From the NCBI GenBank assembly GCA_024703855.1, contig CP087965.1, forward strand, positions 5,014,001 through 5,078,000: a stretch of DNA of 64,000 nucleotides. The letters run 5' to 3'. This DNA is from Polaromonas sp. P2-4. Its GTDB lineage: Bacteria; Pseudomonadota; Gammaproteobacteria; Burkholderiales; Burkholderiaceae_C. Position numbers and translations under genes: made by a program. Of the stretch, positions 19,355 through 29,782 are shown piece after piece (position 1 is the first letter of the stretch; each line of letters opens with the position of its first letter). The notes beneath the pieces were generated by a model that did not search any database, was not told the DNA's origin, and worked only from the letters and a program-made list of their open reading frames with translations.

Positions 19355-20994
19355 ATGTACGCGCCATTTTTCGGCCTGACACAGGCACCGTTTTCAATCG
19401 CGCCGGACCCGCGCCTGCTTTTTATGAGCGACCGGCACCGTGAAGCGCTGGCGCACCTGCTGTACGGGCAGGGCGGCGGCGGCGGCTTCGTGCTGCTGAC
19501 CGGCGAGATCGGCACCGGCAAGACTACGGTGTGCCGCTGCTTTCTGGAGCAGATCCCGGCCCACTGCAACGTCGCCTACATCTTCAATCCCAAGCTCACG
19601 GCGGTCGAGCTGCTGCAGTCGATCTGCGACGAGTTCCACGTCACGGTGCCGCAAAAAGGCCTGCTGCCGCCCACGGTCAAGGACTTGCTCGACCCGCTCA
19701 ATGCCTTCCTGCTGCAGGCCCATGCCGTCGGGCAGAACAACGTGCTGATCATCGACGAGGCGCAAAACCTGTCGGCCGAGGTGCTGGAGCAGTTGCGCCT
19801 GCTGACCAATCTGGAAACCAGTGAACGCAAGCTGCTGCAGATCGTCCTGATCGGCCAGCCCGAGCTGCGCACCATGCTGCAGCGGCCCGAACTGGAGCAA
19901 CTGGCCCAGCGCGTGATCGCGCGTTACCACCTCGATGCACTCACCCAGGCCGAGACTGCCCAGTACATCCAGCACCGCCTCGAAGTGTCGGGATTGACGC
20001 GCGCTGCCGTTCGATCGCAAGGCCCTCAAGCGCATCCACCAGCTCGCGCGGCGTGCCCCGGCGCATCAACCTGTTGTGCGACCGTGCTTTGCTGGGTGCC
20101 TTTGCGGGCGGCCAGGCCACGGTTAGCCGGGCCATCGTCGACAAGGCGGCGAATGAAGTGTTTGACCCACCGGCGCGCGCACCATTGCGCTGGCGGCGCA
20201 GCCTTGCCCTGGTGGGCTTGAGTGTTGCCGCCGGCGCCGGGCTGGTCGCCATGACCGGTCTTGTGACGCCGGCGCCGCGAGCGCCCGAGATCGCAGCAGT
20301 TGCCGCGCCAAAGCTTGCAGCCGTACCCGCAGCGGCGGTGGCATCCATGCCGGTGGCGTCCGCAGCAGCCGCCGCAACCAGTGCCCAGCCCGCGCCGCCG
20401 CCGTCACCGCCCACTTTGCTGCGCGACGAAGACCAGGCCTGGCGCGAACTGGCGCAGGCCTGGAAGCTGACCCCCGGGGAGGGCGACCCCTGTCAGGCGC
20501 TGCCGCGTGAGCAGGTGCGCTGCTTCAGCAGCAAGATCAGCCTGGCCCTGATCCGCCAGCTGGGCCGCCCCGGCATCGTCACGCTCGATGGCCAGAGCGG
20601 CGCGCCCTCCTATGCCTTGCTCACCGCCCTGACCGAAGGCAGCGCCACCTTGCGCGCCGGGGGCACGGAGCAGACCGTCACGCTGGCCGCGCTGGCCGCG
20701 CGCTGGCAAGGTGACTTTTCCACGCTCTGGCGTTCACCGGCTGGCTATAGCGGCCGCACCGCTGAGGGTCAGGGCGGCCCGGTCGTCGAATGGGTCGCGG
20801 CCCGGCTGGCAGCGGCGAATGGCACGGCGCCGCTGGCGGACCGGCCGGTGCTGGATGCCTCACTCAGAGCCCGAGTGCGCACTTTTCAACTGGCCCAGGG
20901 GCTGCCCACCGACGGCCTGCTGGGGCCGTTGACTTTCATGCAACTCAATCGCACGGCCGGCGTGGACGAGCCGCGCCTTCGTACTGAGCCCTGA
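19355..20994 (+). CDS. gspA: ExeA/GspA-type AAA ATPase with peptidoglycan-binding region (frameshifted)
   Basis: About 545 residues. The start MYAPFFGLTQAPFSIAPDPR is the classic ExeA N-terminus; ATG 19355 is preferred to the ATG at 19346. Walker A GEIGTGKTT, Walker B VLIIDEAQN and sensor region VLIGQPEL follow. One hydrophobic helix (SLALVGLSVAAGAGLVAM) separates the cytoplasmic ATPase from a periplasmic part ending in a peptidoglycan-binding-like motif (RARVRTFQLAQGLPTDGLLG). Two single-base gains near 20005 and 20049 split the open frame; both sides join as PFDRKALKRIHQLA and VPRRINLLCDRALLGAF. Works with GspB to place the type II secretin through the cell wall. Confidence 0.85.
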
Positions 20995-21000
20995 CAAAAC

Positions 21001-21714
21001 ATGTCCTACATCCTTGACGCACTCCGGAAGGCCGACGCCCAGCGCGAGCGTGACCCGGCACGGGGCATTCATGCCCAGCCTGTGCATACTTCGCCGCTCG
21101 CGCGACCCGAAGGCCAGCAGACCCGGCTTTGGCTGTGGGGCACAGCAGCTATCGGCGCCGGATTGCTGGCCGTGGCGGCATGGCAACTGGCCGGGCCTGC
21201 CGCGCCACCGGTCGCTCTATCGCTCGTACCACAGGTCGCGCCACCGATCGCGTATTCGCCAGCTGCAGGGGCCGGGATGCCCCCAGCGCCTGGGGTGACC
21301 ATGCCTTTGCCTGCGCCCATGGCAGCGCCAGCCCCGCCTGCGACCGAGGTGCTACCCGCAGCACCACCGCCACCACCAGCGCCAGCCGCACCTGTGGCCC
21401 CAGCGCCGGCTCCTATGCGTGAGGCGCGCAAGCCGGCTTCGGCGCAGGTGGCTTCTTCGCCATTGCCCGCAACGGCAGCCAGTAATCGCGTGCTGTCGGT
21501 CAACGAATTGCCGGCCGATGTACAGCGTGAGTTGCCCAAGCTGGCCATCAGCGGCGGTGTTTATTCCGACAACCCCGCGCAGCGCATGCTGATCGTCAAC
21601 GGCCAAGTGGTGGGCGAAGGCGCAGAGCCGGCCCCGGGCGTGCTGCTGGAGCAGATCCGTGCCAAGACGGCGGTACTGAAGTACCGCGGCTATCGCTACG
21701 CGGTGGCCTACTGA
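21001..21714 (+). CDS. gspB: General secretion pathway protein GspB
   Basis: 237 residues. The N-terminus MSYILDALRKADAQRERD is diagnostic of GspB/ExeB. One membrane helix (GTAAIGAGLLAVAAWQLA), a long proline/alanine-rich periplasmic linker, and a C-terminal domain LPKLAISGGVYSDNPAQRM and YRGYRYAVAY typical of the family. It starts six bases after gspA stops, forming an operon that assists secretin assembly. The rest of the gsp genes are not in the window. Confidence 0.9.
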   Translation: MSYILDALRKADAQRERDPARGIHAQPVHTSPLARPEGQQTRLWLWGTAAIGAGLLAVAAWQLAGPAAPPVALSLVPQVAPPIAYSPAAGAGMPPAPGVTMPLPAPMAAPAPPATEVLPAAPPPPPAPAAPVAPAPAPMREARKPASAQVASSPLPATAASNRVLSVNELPADVQRELPKLAISGGVYSDNPAQRMLIVNGQVVGEGAEPAPGVLLEQIRAKTAVLKYRGYRYAVAY

Positions 21715-21733
21715 GCGAGGCGAGCGAGGCGAC

Positions 21734-21806
21734 TGGATTGCCGCGCTGCGCCTGCAATGACGGGATACATTCGTCATCGCGAGGCCGCAGGCCGTGGCGA
21801 TCCATG
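21734..21806. repeat. Family B palindromic repeat after gspB
   Basis: Left arm tggattgccgcgctgcgcct plus gcaatga (21734-21760) is identical over 27 bases to an arm inside btuF at 42845-42871. A degenerate opposite arm (cgtcatcgcgaggccgcagg ... gatccatga) ends near 21806, making an imperfect hairpin between convergent genes. Confidence 0.8.
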
Positions 21807-21810
21807 ACGT

Positions 21811-22421
21811 CTAGCCAGCCATCAGCCACAATGTCGCCGCGCCCACCAGCAGCGCCAGCGCGGGGATGATGGCCAGCAAGCAGCGGTGCATGCGCGATGG
21901 CGGGTACCCGCTGGCCAGCAGCAGGCCCAGGCTGGCCAGCGCCGTCGGCTCCGGTGTGATACCAAACAGCTCGGCCTGCGTCCACGGGCGACTGGCGAGT
22001 AGCCCGGCCAACGGATAAAACACCACGCCGGTGACGGCCAACAACCAGCCCAGGTATTGCGTGGGATCGCGAGTGGATGACCCGTCCTCATGCAGACACG
22101 CAACACCCCCAGGCCGACAAGTAGCACGGCCTGGACGGCGAATGCCAGCGCGAAATACTGCGCCGCCCAGTTGATCGTTGCGTAGCGCTGCCAATGAAAA
22201 GCCCAGCCGACCCAGAGCCAGGCCACGGCGAGCAGGGCTGCGAGCACGCGGCCTGCACCGGCGCGCTGGGATGTGGCCAGCCAGAGCGCGGCGAGGCCGG
22301 CGGCGAGCGCGACCAGCTGCGCCGGCCAGACATCACGGTTGTAGAGCTCGACCAGGCGCCAATAGGTCCTGGGTGAAAACATCAGGAAGTCCGAGAGCCG
22401 GTAGGTCCACCATTCGGACAT
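21811..22421 (-). CDS. DUF6064-like membrane protein (frameshifted)
   Basis: About 203 residues. N-terminus MSEWWTYRLSDFLMFSPRTY is the recognisable start of this family, followed by several hydrophobic helices; the C-terminal part reads DPTQYLGWLLAVTGVVFYPL and ELFGITPEPTALASLGLLLA. The frame loses one base near 22085. Function unknown. It starts three bases after the aldo/keto reductase stop on the same strand and is probably co-transcribed with it. Confidence 0.7.
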
Positions 22422-22424
22422 GGC

Positions 22425-23331
22425 TCACAGCTCCAGGGTGTGAGCGACCATGCGCCTGCGAAACGCTTCGTCGGGCATCCGGCCCAAGGCCGCACCCATG
22501 TTTTCGCGCACGTGGGCGACATCGCCGGTGGCCGGAATGGCGCAGGTCACAGCGGGGTGAGAGACGATGAACTTCAGCGCAAACTGGGCCCAGTTGACGC
22601 AGTCGATCTCGCTGGCCCAGGCCGGCAGCCGATGGCGCTGCAACTGGCGCAGCAGGGCGCCTTGGCGGAACGGCCGGTTGACCAGCACGGCGATGCCGCG
22701 CTCGCGCGCCAGCGGCAGCAGCCGCTCCTCGGCTTCGCGGTCGAGCAGGTTGTAGCTGAGTTGTACGAAGTCGATGCGGTGGCCGCGCATGATTTGTTCT
22801 ATCTCGCGGTGGCGGCGGCCCTCCGAGGTGGTGATCCCCACATAGCGCAGCTGCCCTGCGGCTTTCATGGCCTGTAGCAGTGGCAACTGCTCTTGCCAGG
22901 CCACCAGGTTGTGGACCTGAAGCAGGTCGAAACGAGGCAGCCGCCAGAACTGGCGCGACGCCTCGATCTGCGCTGCCCCGGCCGAGGAAGTCCAGACCTT
23001 GTCGGCGGAAAAGACGCGCCGCTGGGCCGAGAGTTTTTGCAGCCCGTCGCCGATCACACCTTGCGAAGAGCCGTACATCGGCGAGGAATCGATCAGGCGG
23101 CCGCCGGCATCGAAGAAATGGCGCATGACCTCAGCGCAGTGCGCGCGCCGGGCGGTCGTTGCCGACGTTGAAGGTGATCCAGCTGCCCAGCCCGACTACC
23201 GGAATCTGTTCGCCAGATGAAGGGATGGGTTTGGACGCCGGCTGCGGCAGTGCAGCGTTTTGTGCGTAGGTGCCCACCGCGCCCACCGCGCTTAACGCGG
23301 GAAGCAGATGCAGCAGGGTGCGGCGTCTCAT
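22425..23331 (-). CDS. Exported aldo/keto reductase (frameshifted)
   Basis: About 301 residues. MRRRTLLHLLPALSAVGAVG is a probable signal sequence. The enzyme part shows PVVGLGSWITFNV, FFDAGGRLIDSSPMYGSS (catalytic D and Y), DKVWTS (lysine) and LLQVHNL (histidine), so the catalytic tetrad is complete. The frame gains a base at about 23133: dropping one T gives LREVMRHFFDAGG. Substrate unknown; members of this exported subgroup occur in many Burkholderiales. Confidence 0.8.
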
Positions 23332-23394
23332 TTTTCCAGACTAGCACAGACCAGGCGCGCGGCGTAGCATGGAAGCCAAGCCCATGGAGACAAC

Positions 23395-23976
23395 ATGATG
23401 AACCTGAGCCGAACCGCCCAGCTACTGCGCTGCTTGCCGCGCTGGTCTGGACCCCGTTCGCGGTGGCCGATGAAGCGCTGTGGTCGCTGCTCAAGGGCGG
23501 CGGCCAGGTCATCTTGATACGGCACGCGCTGACGACACCAGGCGTGGGCGACCCGGAGGGGATGAAGCTTGGCGATTGCAGTACACAGCGCAACCTGAAC
23601 GACGAAGGCCGTGCCCATGCACGCCAGCTTGGCGAAGCTTTCCGCACGCGAGGTGTTACGGTGAGGCGGGTGCTGTCGAGTCCATGGTGCCGGTGCACCG
23701 AAACCGCGCGACTGGCTTTCGGCAAAACGCCCGAGCTCTTGCCGGCGCTGGGCAACCTGTTTGGCCGTTCGGAGCTGGCGGCCCGGCAGGTGGCCGAGCT
23801 CAAACCGCTGGTCAGCCAGCTACCAGCGGGCGGAAACACGGTGCTGGTTTTCGCACGGCTCCACCATAGCGGCGCTGACTGGCATTTCACCCGGCACGGC
23901 GGAGATGGTGGTGCTCACGCCCCAAGGCGGCGGGCGCTTCACCGTCGCCGGGCGGCTGACCGCTCACAAGCCCTGA
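23395..23976 (+). CDS. Secreted histidine phosphatase family protein (two frameshifts)
   Basis: About 190 residues. An N-terminal hydrophobic stretch LLAALVWTPFAVADEALW looks like a signal peptide. The catalytic loop is VILIRHALTTPG and a second motif SSPWCRCTETARLAF follows, then HGSTIAALTGISPGTAEMVV with the second catalytic histidine in a shifted frame. Frame changes lie near 23420 (one base missing) and 23852 (one extra T in tttt), and the protein ends at 23976. Start ATG 23395 follows GGAGACAAC. It diverges from the aldo/keto reductase. Confidence 0.7.
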
Positions 23977-24086
23977 CGCGTGAATCTCTTGGGGAACCAC
24001 CACTGTGCCGGGCGTAGCGCCATAATGAAGTGTCAAGTGGATCCGGCCATCCGCGTCAGGGCCGCAACGCAAGCAAGGAGACGACC

Positions 24087-24710
24087 ATGAGCAATTCCAA
24101 TGCGCCCAAAACCGGTGATTTTGCGCACTGGGTCGAGGAGCGATCAGAAGCGCTCAAGTTCAAGCTGGGCGAGAAGTTTCCCGTGCCGCCCACCGCACTG
24201 CATTCACCCTCGGTGCACGTTGAGACCGGGCGGCAAAAGCTGGAAGAAGTGTTGCTGGAACACGAAGAGCCAACACCGGAGTTTCTTGAAGAGCTGGCCG
24301 CGCTTGAAGAAGCGCCCCCGTTAAGCGATGAAGAGCTGGCCCAGCAGGCGCTGGCCGCCGGTAACACACGCCAGGACCACAACGCAAGCAACGAGACGGC
24401 CATGAGCAATTCCAATGCGCCCAAAACCGGTGATTTCGCACACTGGGTTGACGAGAAATCAGAAGCGCTGAAGTTTGAGCTGGGCGAGAAATTCCCCGTG
24501 CCGCCTACCGCACTGCATTCACCTTCGGTGCACGTGGAGACCGGGCGGCAAAAGCTGGAAGAAGTGCTGCTGGAACACGAAGAGCCAACACCGGAGTTTC
24601 TGGAAGAGCTGGCCGCGCTTGAAGAAGCGCCGCCCTTGAGCGATGAAGAGCTGGCCAAGCAGGCGCTGGCCGCTGGCGACGGCGACAGCGACAGCGGGAC
24701 GCCTGAGTAA
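24087..24710 (+). CDS. Uncharacterised acidic protein made of two fused tandem copies
   Basis: 207 residues. Two nearly identical halves begin MSNSNAPKTGDFAHWVE/D at residue 1 and residue 106; each has FPVPPTALHSPSVHVETGRQ and ends PPLSDEELAxQALAAG. ATG 24087 follows AAGCAAGGAG. The linker between the halves (24360-24401) is a copy of the region just upstream of the first ATG (caacgcaagca), so a whole gene with its leader was duplicated and the first stop lost. Composition is acidic, without membrane segments. Family not recognised. Confidence 0.8.
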   Translation: MSNSNAPKTGDFAHWVEERSEALKFKLGEKFPVPPTALHSPSVHVETGRQKLEEVLLEHEEPTPEFLEELAALEEAPPLSDEELAQQALAAGNTRQDHNASNETAMSNSNAPKTGDFAHWVDEKSEALKFELGEKFPVPPTALHSPSVHVETGRQKLEEVLLEHEEPTPEFLEELAALEEAPPLSDEELAKQALAAGDGDSDSGTPE

Positions 24711-24719
24711 ACGCTATTT

Positions 24720-25110
24720 TTGAACAGCCCCCTCGGGGTAGGGATGTACACGCAATGACGAGCGTGGGGGGCGGCAATTTTCCGCAGGGCCGCCCCAAGG
24801 AAAATTAGCCCCCGCGGGGGCAGAGAGCTACACGCAGTGAGCGAACGTGGGGGCAGCAATTTTCCGCAGGGCCGCCCCAAGGAAAATTAGCCCCCTGCGG
24901 GGGCAGAGAGCTACACGCAGTGAGCGAACGTGGGGGCAGCAATTTTCCGCAGGGCCGCCCCAAGGAAAATTAGCCCCTGCGGGGGGCAGAGAGCTACGCG
25001 CAGTGAGCGAACGTGGGGGGCGGCAATTTTCCGCAGGGCCGCCCCAAGGAAAATTAGCCCCCGCGGGGGGCAGAGAGCTACACGCAGTGAGCGAACGTGG
25101 GGGCCATATC
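24720..25110 (+). repeat. Array of four ~83-bp family A repeats
   Basis: The landmark aattttccgcagggccgccc starts at 24776, 24858, 24941 and 25025, so units are 82, 83 and 84 bases. Each contains the palindromic pair aattttcc/ggaaaatt around ccgcccc, a gcccc/gggggc stem, and ctacacgcagtgagcgaacg. No unique spacers separate units, so it is not CRISPR. Single copies lie at 12703, 35865, 42141 and 61967. Confidence 0.9.
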
Positions 25111-25129
25111 CCGCGGCACAATACGGTGC

Positions 25130-26834
25130 ATGACTAAACAACTTGCCGGCCACCTTCTTGTTGACTGCCTTTTGGCCCAGGGCGTTACCCATGCGTTTGG
25201 CGTGCCGGGTGAAAGCTACCTGGCCGTGTTGGACGGCTTGCATGCGCGGCGCGAACACATCAAATTCATCATCTGCCGTCAGGAAGGCGGCGCGGCCTTC
25301 ATGGCCGAGGCGCACGGCAAACTGACGGGCCGGCCGGGCATCTGCATGGTGACGCGCGGACCGGGTGCTACCAACGCCTCCATCGGCGTGCACACGGCTT
25401 TTCAGGATTCAACCCCCATGGTGCTGCTGGTCGGCGATGTGGCTAGCGATTGCCGCGACCGCGAAGCCTTCCAGGAGGTGGACTATTCCAGCTTCTTCGG
25501 CCCCAGTACCAAGGGTTTTGCCAAACGGGTAGAACGCATTGACGATGCCGACCGAATTCCCGAGTACGTGGCGCGTGCCTTTGCCACGGCGATGAACGGC
25601 CGGCCCGGCCCGGTGGTGCTGGTGTTGCCGGAAGACATGCTGACGCAAATGACCGATGCCCAGCCTTTGCCGCGCGTGGAGGCGGTGCAGGCCTGGAGCG
25701 ACCCCGGCTCCTTGCGCACGTTGCGCGAGATGCTATTGGCGTCAAGGCAACCGCTCATCATTGCGGGCGGCGGTGGCTGGACGCCGCAGTCGGCGCAGGC
25801 CTTGCAACGCTTTGCCGAGAACTGGAAGTTGCCGGTGGGCAATGCGTTTCGCTTTCAGGATACCTTTGACAACCACCATCCGCTGTATGCCGGCGATGTG
25901 GGCATTGGCCTGAACCCCAAACTGGCCGCGCGCATCAAGGCCAGTGACCTGATTATTGCGATTGGCCCGCGTCTGGGCGAAATGACGACCGGCAACTACA
26001 CCTTGCTGGAGGCTCCAGAAACCCAAACAGAAGCTGGTGCACATTCATTCCAGTGCTGAAGAGCTGAACCGGGTGTACCAGGCCGACCTGGCTATCAACG
26101 CCACCATGAATGCGGCAGCGCGCTCGCTGGAGGTGCTGACTGCGCCGACCGAAGTGCCGTGGGAGGCGTGGACGGCTTCCGCCAACGCGGATTACCTGGC
26201 CAACCTGGAGCCGCAAAAGCTGCCGGGCGATATTGACATGCCCGCTATCGTCGGCCTGCTGCAAAAGCATCTACCAGCCGATGCGGTGCTGACCAATGGG
26301 GCGGGCAACTTCGCCAGCTGGGTGCACCGGTTTTTCAGGCACCACGGGCTCGTGAAAGGCCACAAGACGCAACTGGCCCCTACCGTGGGTGCCATGGGTT
26401 ACGGTGTGCCGGCGGGCATTGCTGCCGCCATCACGACCGGGCGCGTGGCTTTCACCATCGCTGGCGACGGCGACTTCCTGATGAATGGCCAGGAGCTCGC
26501 CACGGCGGTGCAGCACGGCGCCAAAAGCATCATCGTGCTGCTTAACAACGGCATGTACGGCACGATTCGCATGCACCAGGAAAGGGAGTATCCGCAGCAT
26601 GAGAGCGGCTCCCGTTTGAACAACCCGGACTTCGCTGCGCTGGCGCGGGCCTATGGCTATGCGGGTGTGCGCATCACGCACACTGCGGAATTTGAAGCCG
26701 AACTGCTGGCGGCGCTGGCACGCAAGGAAGGCACGGTGATCGAGGTGACGCTGGACCCGGAGGTCATCAGCACGCGCGGCACGCTGTCCGCCATCACGCA
26801 GCATGCGTTGGCCCAGTTGCTGCAAAAATCATAG
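25130..26834 (+). CDS. Thiamine-diphosphate-dependent enzyme, acetolactate synthase-like (frameshifted)
   Basis: About 568 residues. N-terminal pyrimidine-binding domain with GVPGESYLAVLDGL (catalytic glutamate) and MVTRGPGATNASIGVHTAFQ; central domain PLIIAGGGGW; C-terminal ThDP motif GDGDFLMNGQELATAV ending in LLNN. The frame gains one base near 26015: dropping it gives PKPKQKLVHIHSSAEELNRV. ATG 25130 is used because it begins MTKQLAGHLLVDCL, the normal start; the longer frame upstream reads out of the repeat array. No small ALS subunit is nearby, so this is probably a relative with another 2-oxoacid substrate rather than biosynthetic IlvB. Confidence 0.8.
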
Positions 26835-26880
26835 CTGCTTGCGCCCTTTCCCTAAGGGCGGAAGCCAGATTTGATTCAGG
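26828..26880 (+). repeat. Family C repeat copy after the ThDP enzyme
   Basis: catagctgcttgcgccc ... aagggcg ... gatttgattcagga resembles the repeats at 10595 and 12222 (tagctgcttgcgcccg). It starts within the stop codon of the enzyme. Confidence 0.6.
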
Positions 26881-26886
26881 AAAATA

Positions 26887-26912
26887 AAAAGGCCGGGGTG
26901 ACCCGGCCTTTT
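26887..26912. terminator. Bidirectional rho-independent terminator
   Basis: AAAAGGCCGGG-GTGA-CCCGGCCTTTT forms an 11-bp stem with a 4-base loop and A/T tracts on both sides, between the convergent ThDP-enzyme gene and dppA. Confidence 0.9.
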
Positions 26913-26946
26913 GGCTTCAAGCCCCTGGAAGGCTTGTTTCCCCGGC

Positions 26947-28585
26947 TTACTCCTTGATGTCGACGGCGTAGAAGTTGTGGCGGCCGAACGGGCTGTTTTT
27001 GAAGCCAATCACGCTTTTGCGCACCGGCTTGAGCTGCACCGCGTGGGCGATGGTGAACCAAGGCGCCTGTTCTTTAAAAATAACCTGCGCCTGCTGGTAG
27101 AGCTTGGTGCGCTCAGCCGGATTGGTGACGGTTTTGGCTTTCAGGACCAGGTCTTCATAGGGCTTGTAGCAGAACTTGGCGATGTTGCTGCCGCTGGCCG
27201 ACTGGGCCTGAAGCGCAACCCAGCAGGGTGTACATGAAGTTGTCAGGGTCGCCGTTGTCGCCGGTCCAGCCCAGCATACCCATCTGGTGCTCGCCGGCCT
27301 GCAGGCGCTTGCGGTACTCGCCCCACTCAAAGCTCTTGATTTCGGCGGTCACACCGATTTTCGCCAGGTCGGCCTGCATCAACTCGGCAATGCGTTTGCC
27401 ATTCGGGTTGTAGGGGCGCTGAACGGGAATGGCCCACAAGTCGGTGCTGAAACCGTTGGGGAAACCTGCGGCTGCCAGCAGTTTCTTGGCGGCTTCCGGG
27501 TTGTACTCGTCGTCCTTGATGGCGTTGTTGTAGGACCACATCGACGGTGGAATCGGGTTCTTGGCGGCCACGCCAGTGCCCAGGTAGACGCCATCAATAA
27601 TGGCTTTTTTGTTGAAAGCCATGTTGACGGCCTTGTGCACGCGCACGTCATCAAATGGTTTTTTGGTCGTGTTATAGGCCAGGTAGCCAACGTTCAGGCC
27701 AGGTTGCTCGATCACCTGAATGTTGCGGTCCTTGCGGATGGCCTCCAGGTCAGCCGGGTTGGGGTAGGGCATGACATGGCATTCACCCTTTTGCAGCTTG
27801 GCCCAGCGCACGGCTGCATCTGTCGTGATCGCGTACACGAGGTTGTCAATCTTGGCCTTGCCGCCAAAATACTGTGGGAATGCCGTGTAGCGGATGACCG
27901 CATCTTTTTGGTAGTGCAGCAAAGAGAAGGGGCCGGTGCCGATGGGGTCTTGGTCAATCTTTTCCGGCGTGCCGGCTTTCAGCATGGCATCAGCGTATTC
28001 CTTGGACTGAACCGCTGCGTAAGGCATGGCCAGGTTAGACAGGAACGGCGCTTCAGGCTGGTTTAGCGTGATCTTGACGGTGTAGTCGTTGATTTTTTCG
28101 ACCGATTTCAGCAGCTTGGGCATGCCCATGTCGCTGAAATAGGAGTGGTTGGGGCTGGTGACCTTGAAGAAGGCATTGTCTTCTTTCCACTGACGCTCGA
28201 ACATGAACAGCACGTCGTCGGCATTGAAGTCGCGTGTGGGCTTGAAGCTCTTGTTGGTGTTGTGCCATTTCACGCCCTTGCGCAGGTGAAAGGTGTATTC
28301 CTTGCCGTCGGCGGAAATGTCCCATTTCTCGGCCAGGCTAGGCACTACTTTCGTGCCGCCGTACTCAAAATCCACGAGGCGGTTGTAAACGGGTTCGTTG
28401 GCATCAAACGAGGTACCCGTGGTGTTGACACCGGGGTAGAAGTTTTCCGGACTGCCTTCAGAGCAGAACACCAGCGTCTTGGCAGAAACTGGCGAGAGCG
28501 CCAGCAGCGCTGGCAGGGCAACAGCGCACAGCAATGCGCGCTGAATCGGGCGGAGCCGACTTGCACTAGGTTTGGTCTGAATCAT
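26947..28585 (-). CDS. dppA: Dipeptide ABC transporter periplasmic binding protein (frameshifted)
   Basis: About 545 residues. Signal peptide RALLCAVALPALLALSPVSA, then KTLVFCSEGSPENFYPGVN, the hallmark DppA start. Further family text: FHLRKGVKWH, PEAPFLSNLAMPYA, IGTGPFSLLHYQKDAVIRY, GWTGDNGDPDNFMYTLLGC. The end (GSNIAKFCYKPYEDLVLKA to AVDIKE) is in another frame after one extra base near 27215. Binds dipeptides (and in E. coli also haem or 5-aminolevulinate) for the DppBCDF importer. It is transcribed last, behind dppF, with 133 bases between, so it may also have its own promoter. A terminator lies 35 bases after the stop. Confidence 0.92.
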
Positions 28586-28718
28586 TTGACGAACTCCCTT
28601 TTGGGGTTAATGCTGCAACGCAGCGGGCTGGTGACCAGTTTGCGCAAAGGGTGTTCTGCGCGCCCTGGTTATGGAAAAGCGTGACTGGAGGCAGTGCAGG
28701 GTGTACACCGTTTTCAGC

Positions 28719-29727
28719 TCACGCGGCGAGAAAATTTTCAGCATAGTGGCAGGCCACTTGCCGGTCTGCTACGGTGCGCAGCACCGGCCTTTCGGCGCGG
28801 CAACGCTCGGTCACATGCGGGCAACGGGTTGAAAAAACGCAGCCGGTGGGCGGATTGAGCGGCGAAGGCAACTCGCCTTTGAGCACAATGCGGTGCTTGA
28901 CGGCGCTGCTCCCGGCCAGGCCCGGCGTGGACGCCAGCAAGGCCTGGGTGTAGGGGTGCAAGGGCCGGGCAAAGATGGTATTTTTTTCGCCTTGCTCGAC
29001 CGTATGGCCGAGGTACATCACCAGCACATCGTGGGCAATGTGGCGCACCACACCCAGGTCGTGCGAGATGAACAGATAGGCCAGACCCATGGACTGCTGC
29101 AGGTCGGCCAGCAGGTTGAGCACCTGGGCCTGAATCGACACATCCAGTGCCGACACCGGTTCGTCGGCGACCACCAGGGCAGGGTTGAGCATCAGGGCTC
29201 GCGCAATGGCAATACGCTGGCGCTGCCCACCCGAAAACATGTGCGGGTAACGGTCGTAGTGCTCGGGGCGCAGGCCCACCTTGGCCAGCATGGCGCGCCT
29301 TTTCTGCGCGCTCTGCCGCAGTCAAGGTGGTGTTGATTTCGAGCGGTGCCTCCAGGATGGCACCGATCTTTTTGCGCGGATTGAGCGAACCATAAGGGTT
29401 CTGAAACACCAGCTGCACGGCCTTGCGCAGGCCCCGGCGTTCTTCGTGTGGCGCATGGACGGCATCAATACCCTTGATGTGCAGCTGGCCGCCGGTGGGC
29501 GTTTCAATCAACGAGACCATGCGCGCCAGCGTGGACTTGCCGCAGCCCGATTCACCCACCACGGCCAGTGTCTTGCCGGCATGGACCGAAAAGGACACGC
29601 CGCCGACGGCTTGCAGGTGATCGGGGGCGCGCATGAAGCCGCGTCGTATTTCATACACGCGCTTGAGATCCTTCGCCTCAACCACGGGCTGGGTTGATGG
29701 CGCGGACACGTTGTGCGGGGCATTCAT
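28719..29727 (-). CDS. dppF: Dipeptide ABC transporter ATP-binding protein DppF (frameshifted)
   Basis: About 336 residues. Walker A GESGCGKST, signature FSGGQRQRIAIARALML, Walker B LVVADEPVSALDVS, H-loop FISHDLGVVRH, and the C-terminal oligopeptide-transporter cysteine motif GCVFSTRCPHVTERC. Frame gains one base (or loses a GC pair) near 29290 between ERAEKAR and AMLAKVGLRPEHYDRYP. Pairs with DppD as the second nucleotide-binding subunit. Confidence 0.9.
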
Positions 29728-29782
29728 TGGATAACCTCCGCGCTACGCGCTGCGGTATTCGCCTTGGGAGCGGCCCGGCGGC

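Noticed and set aside
24720..25110. CRISPR array
   Set aside because: Units are 82-84 bp and nearly identical throughout, with no unique spacers and no cas genes.
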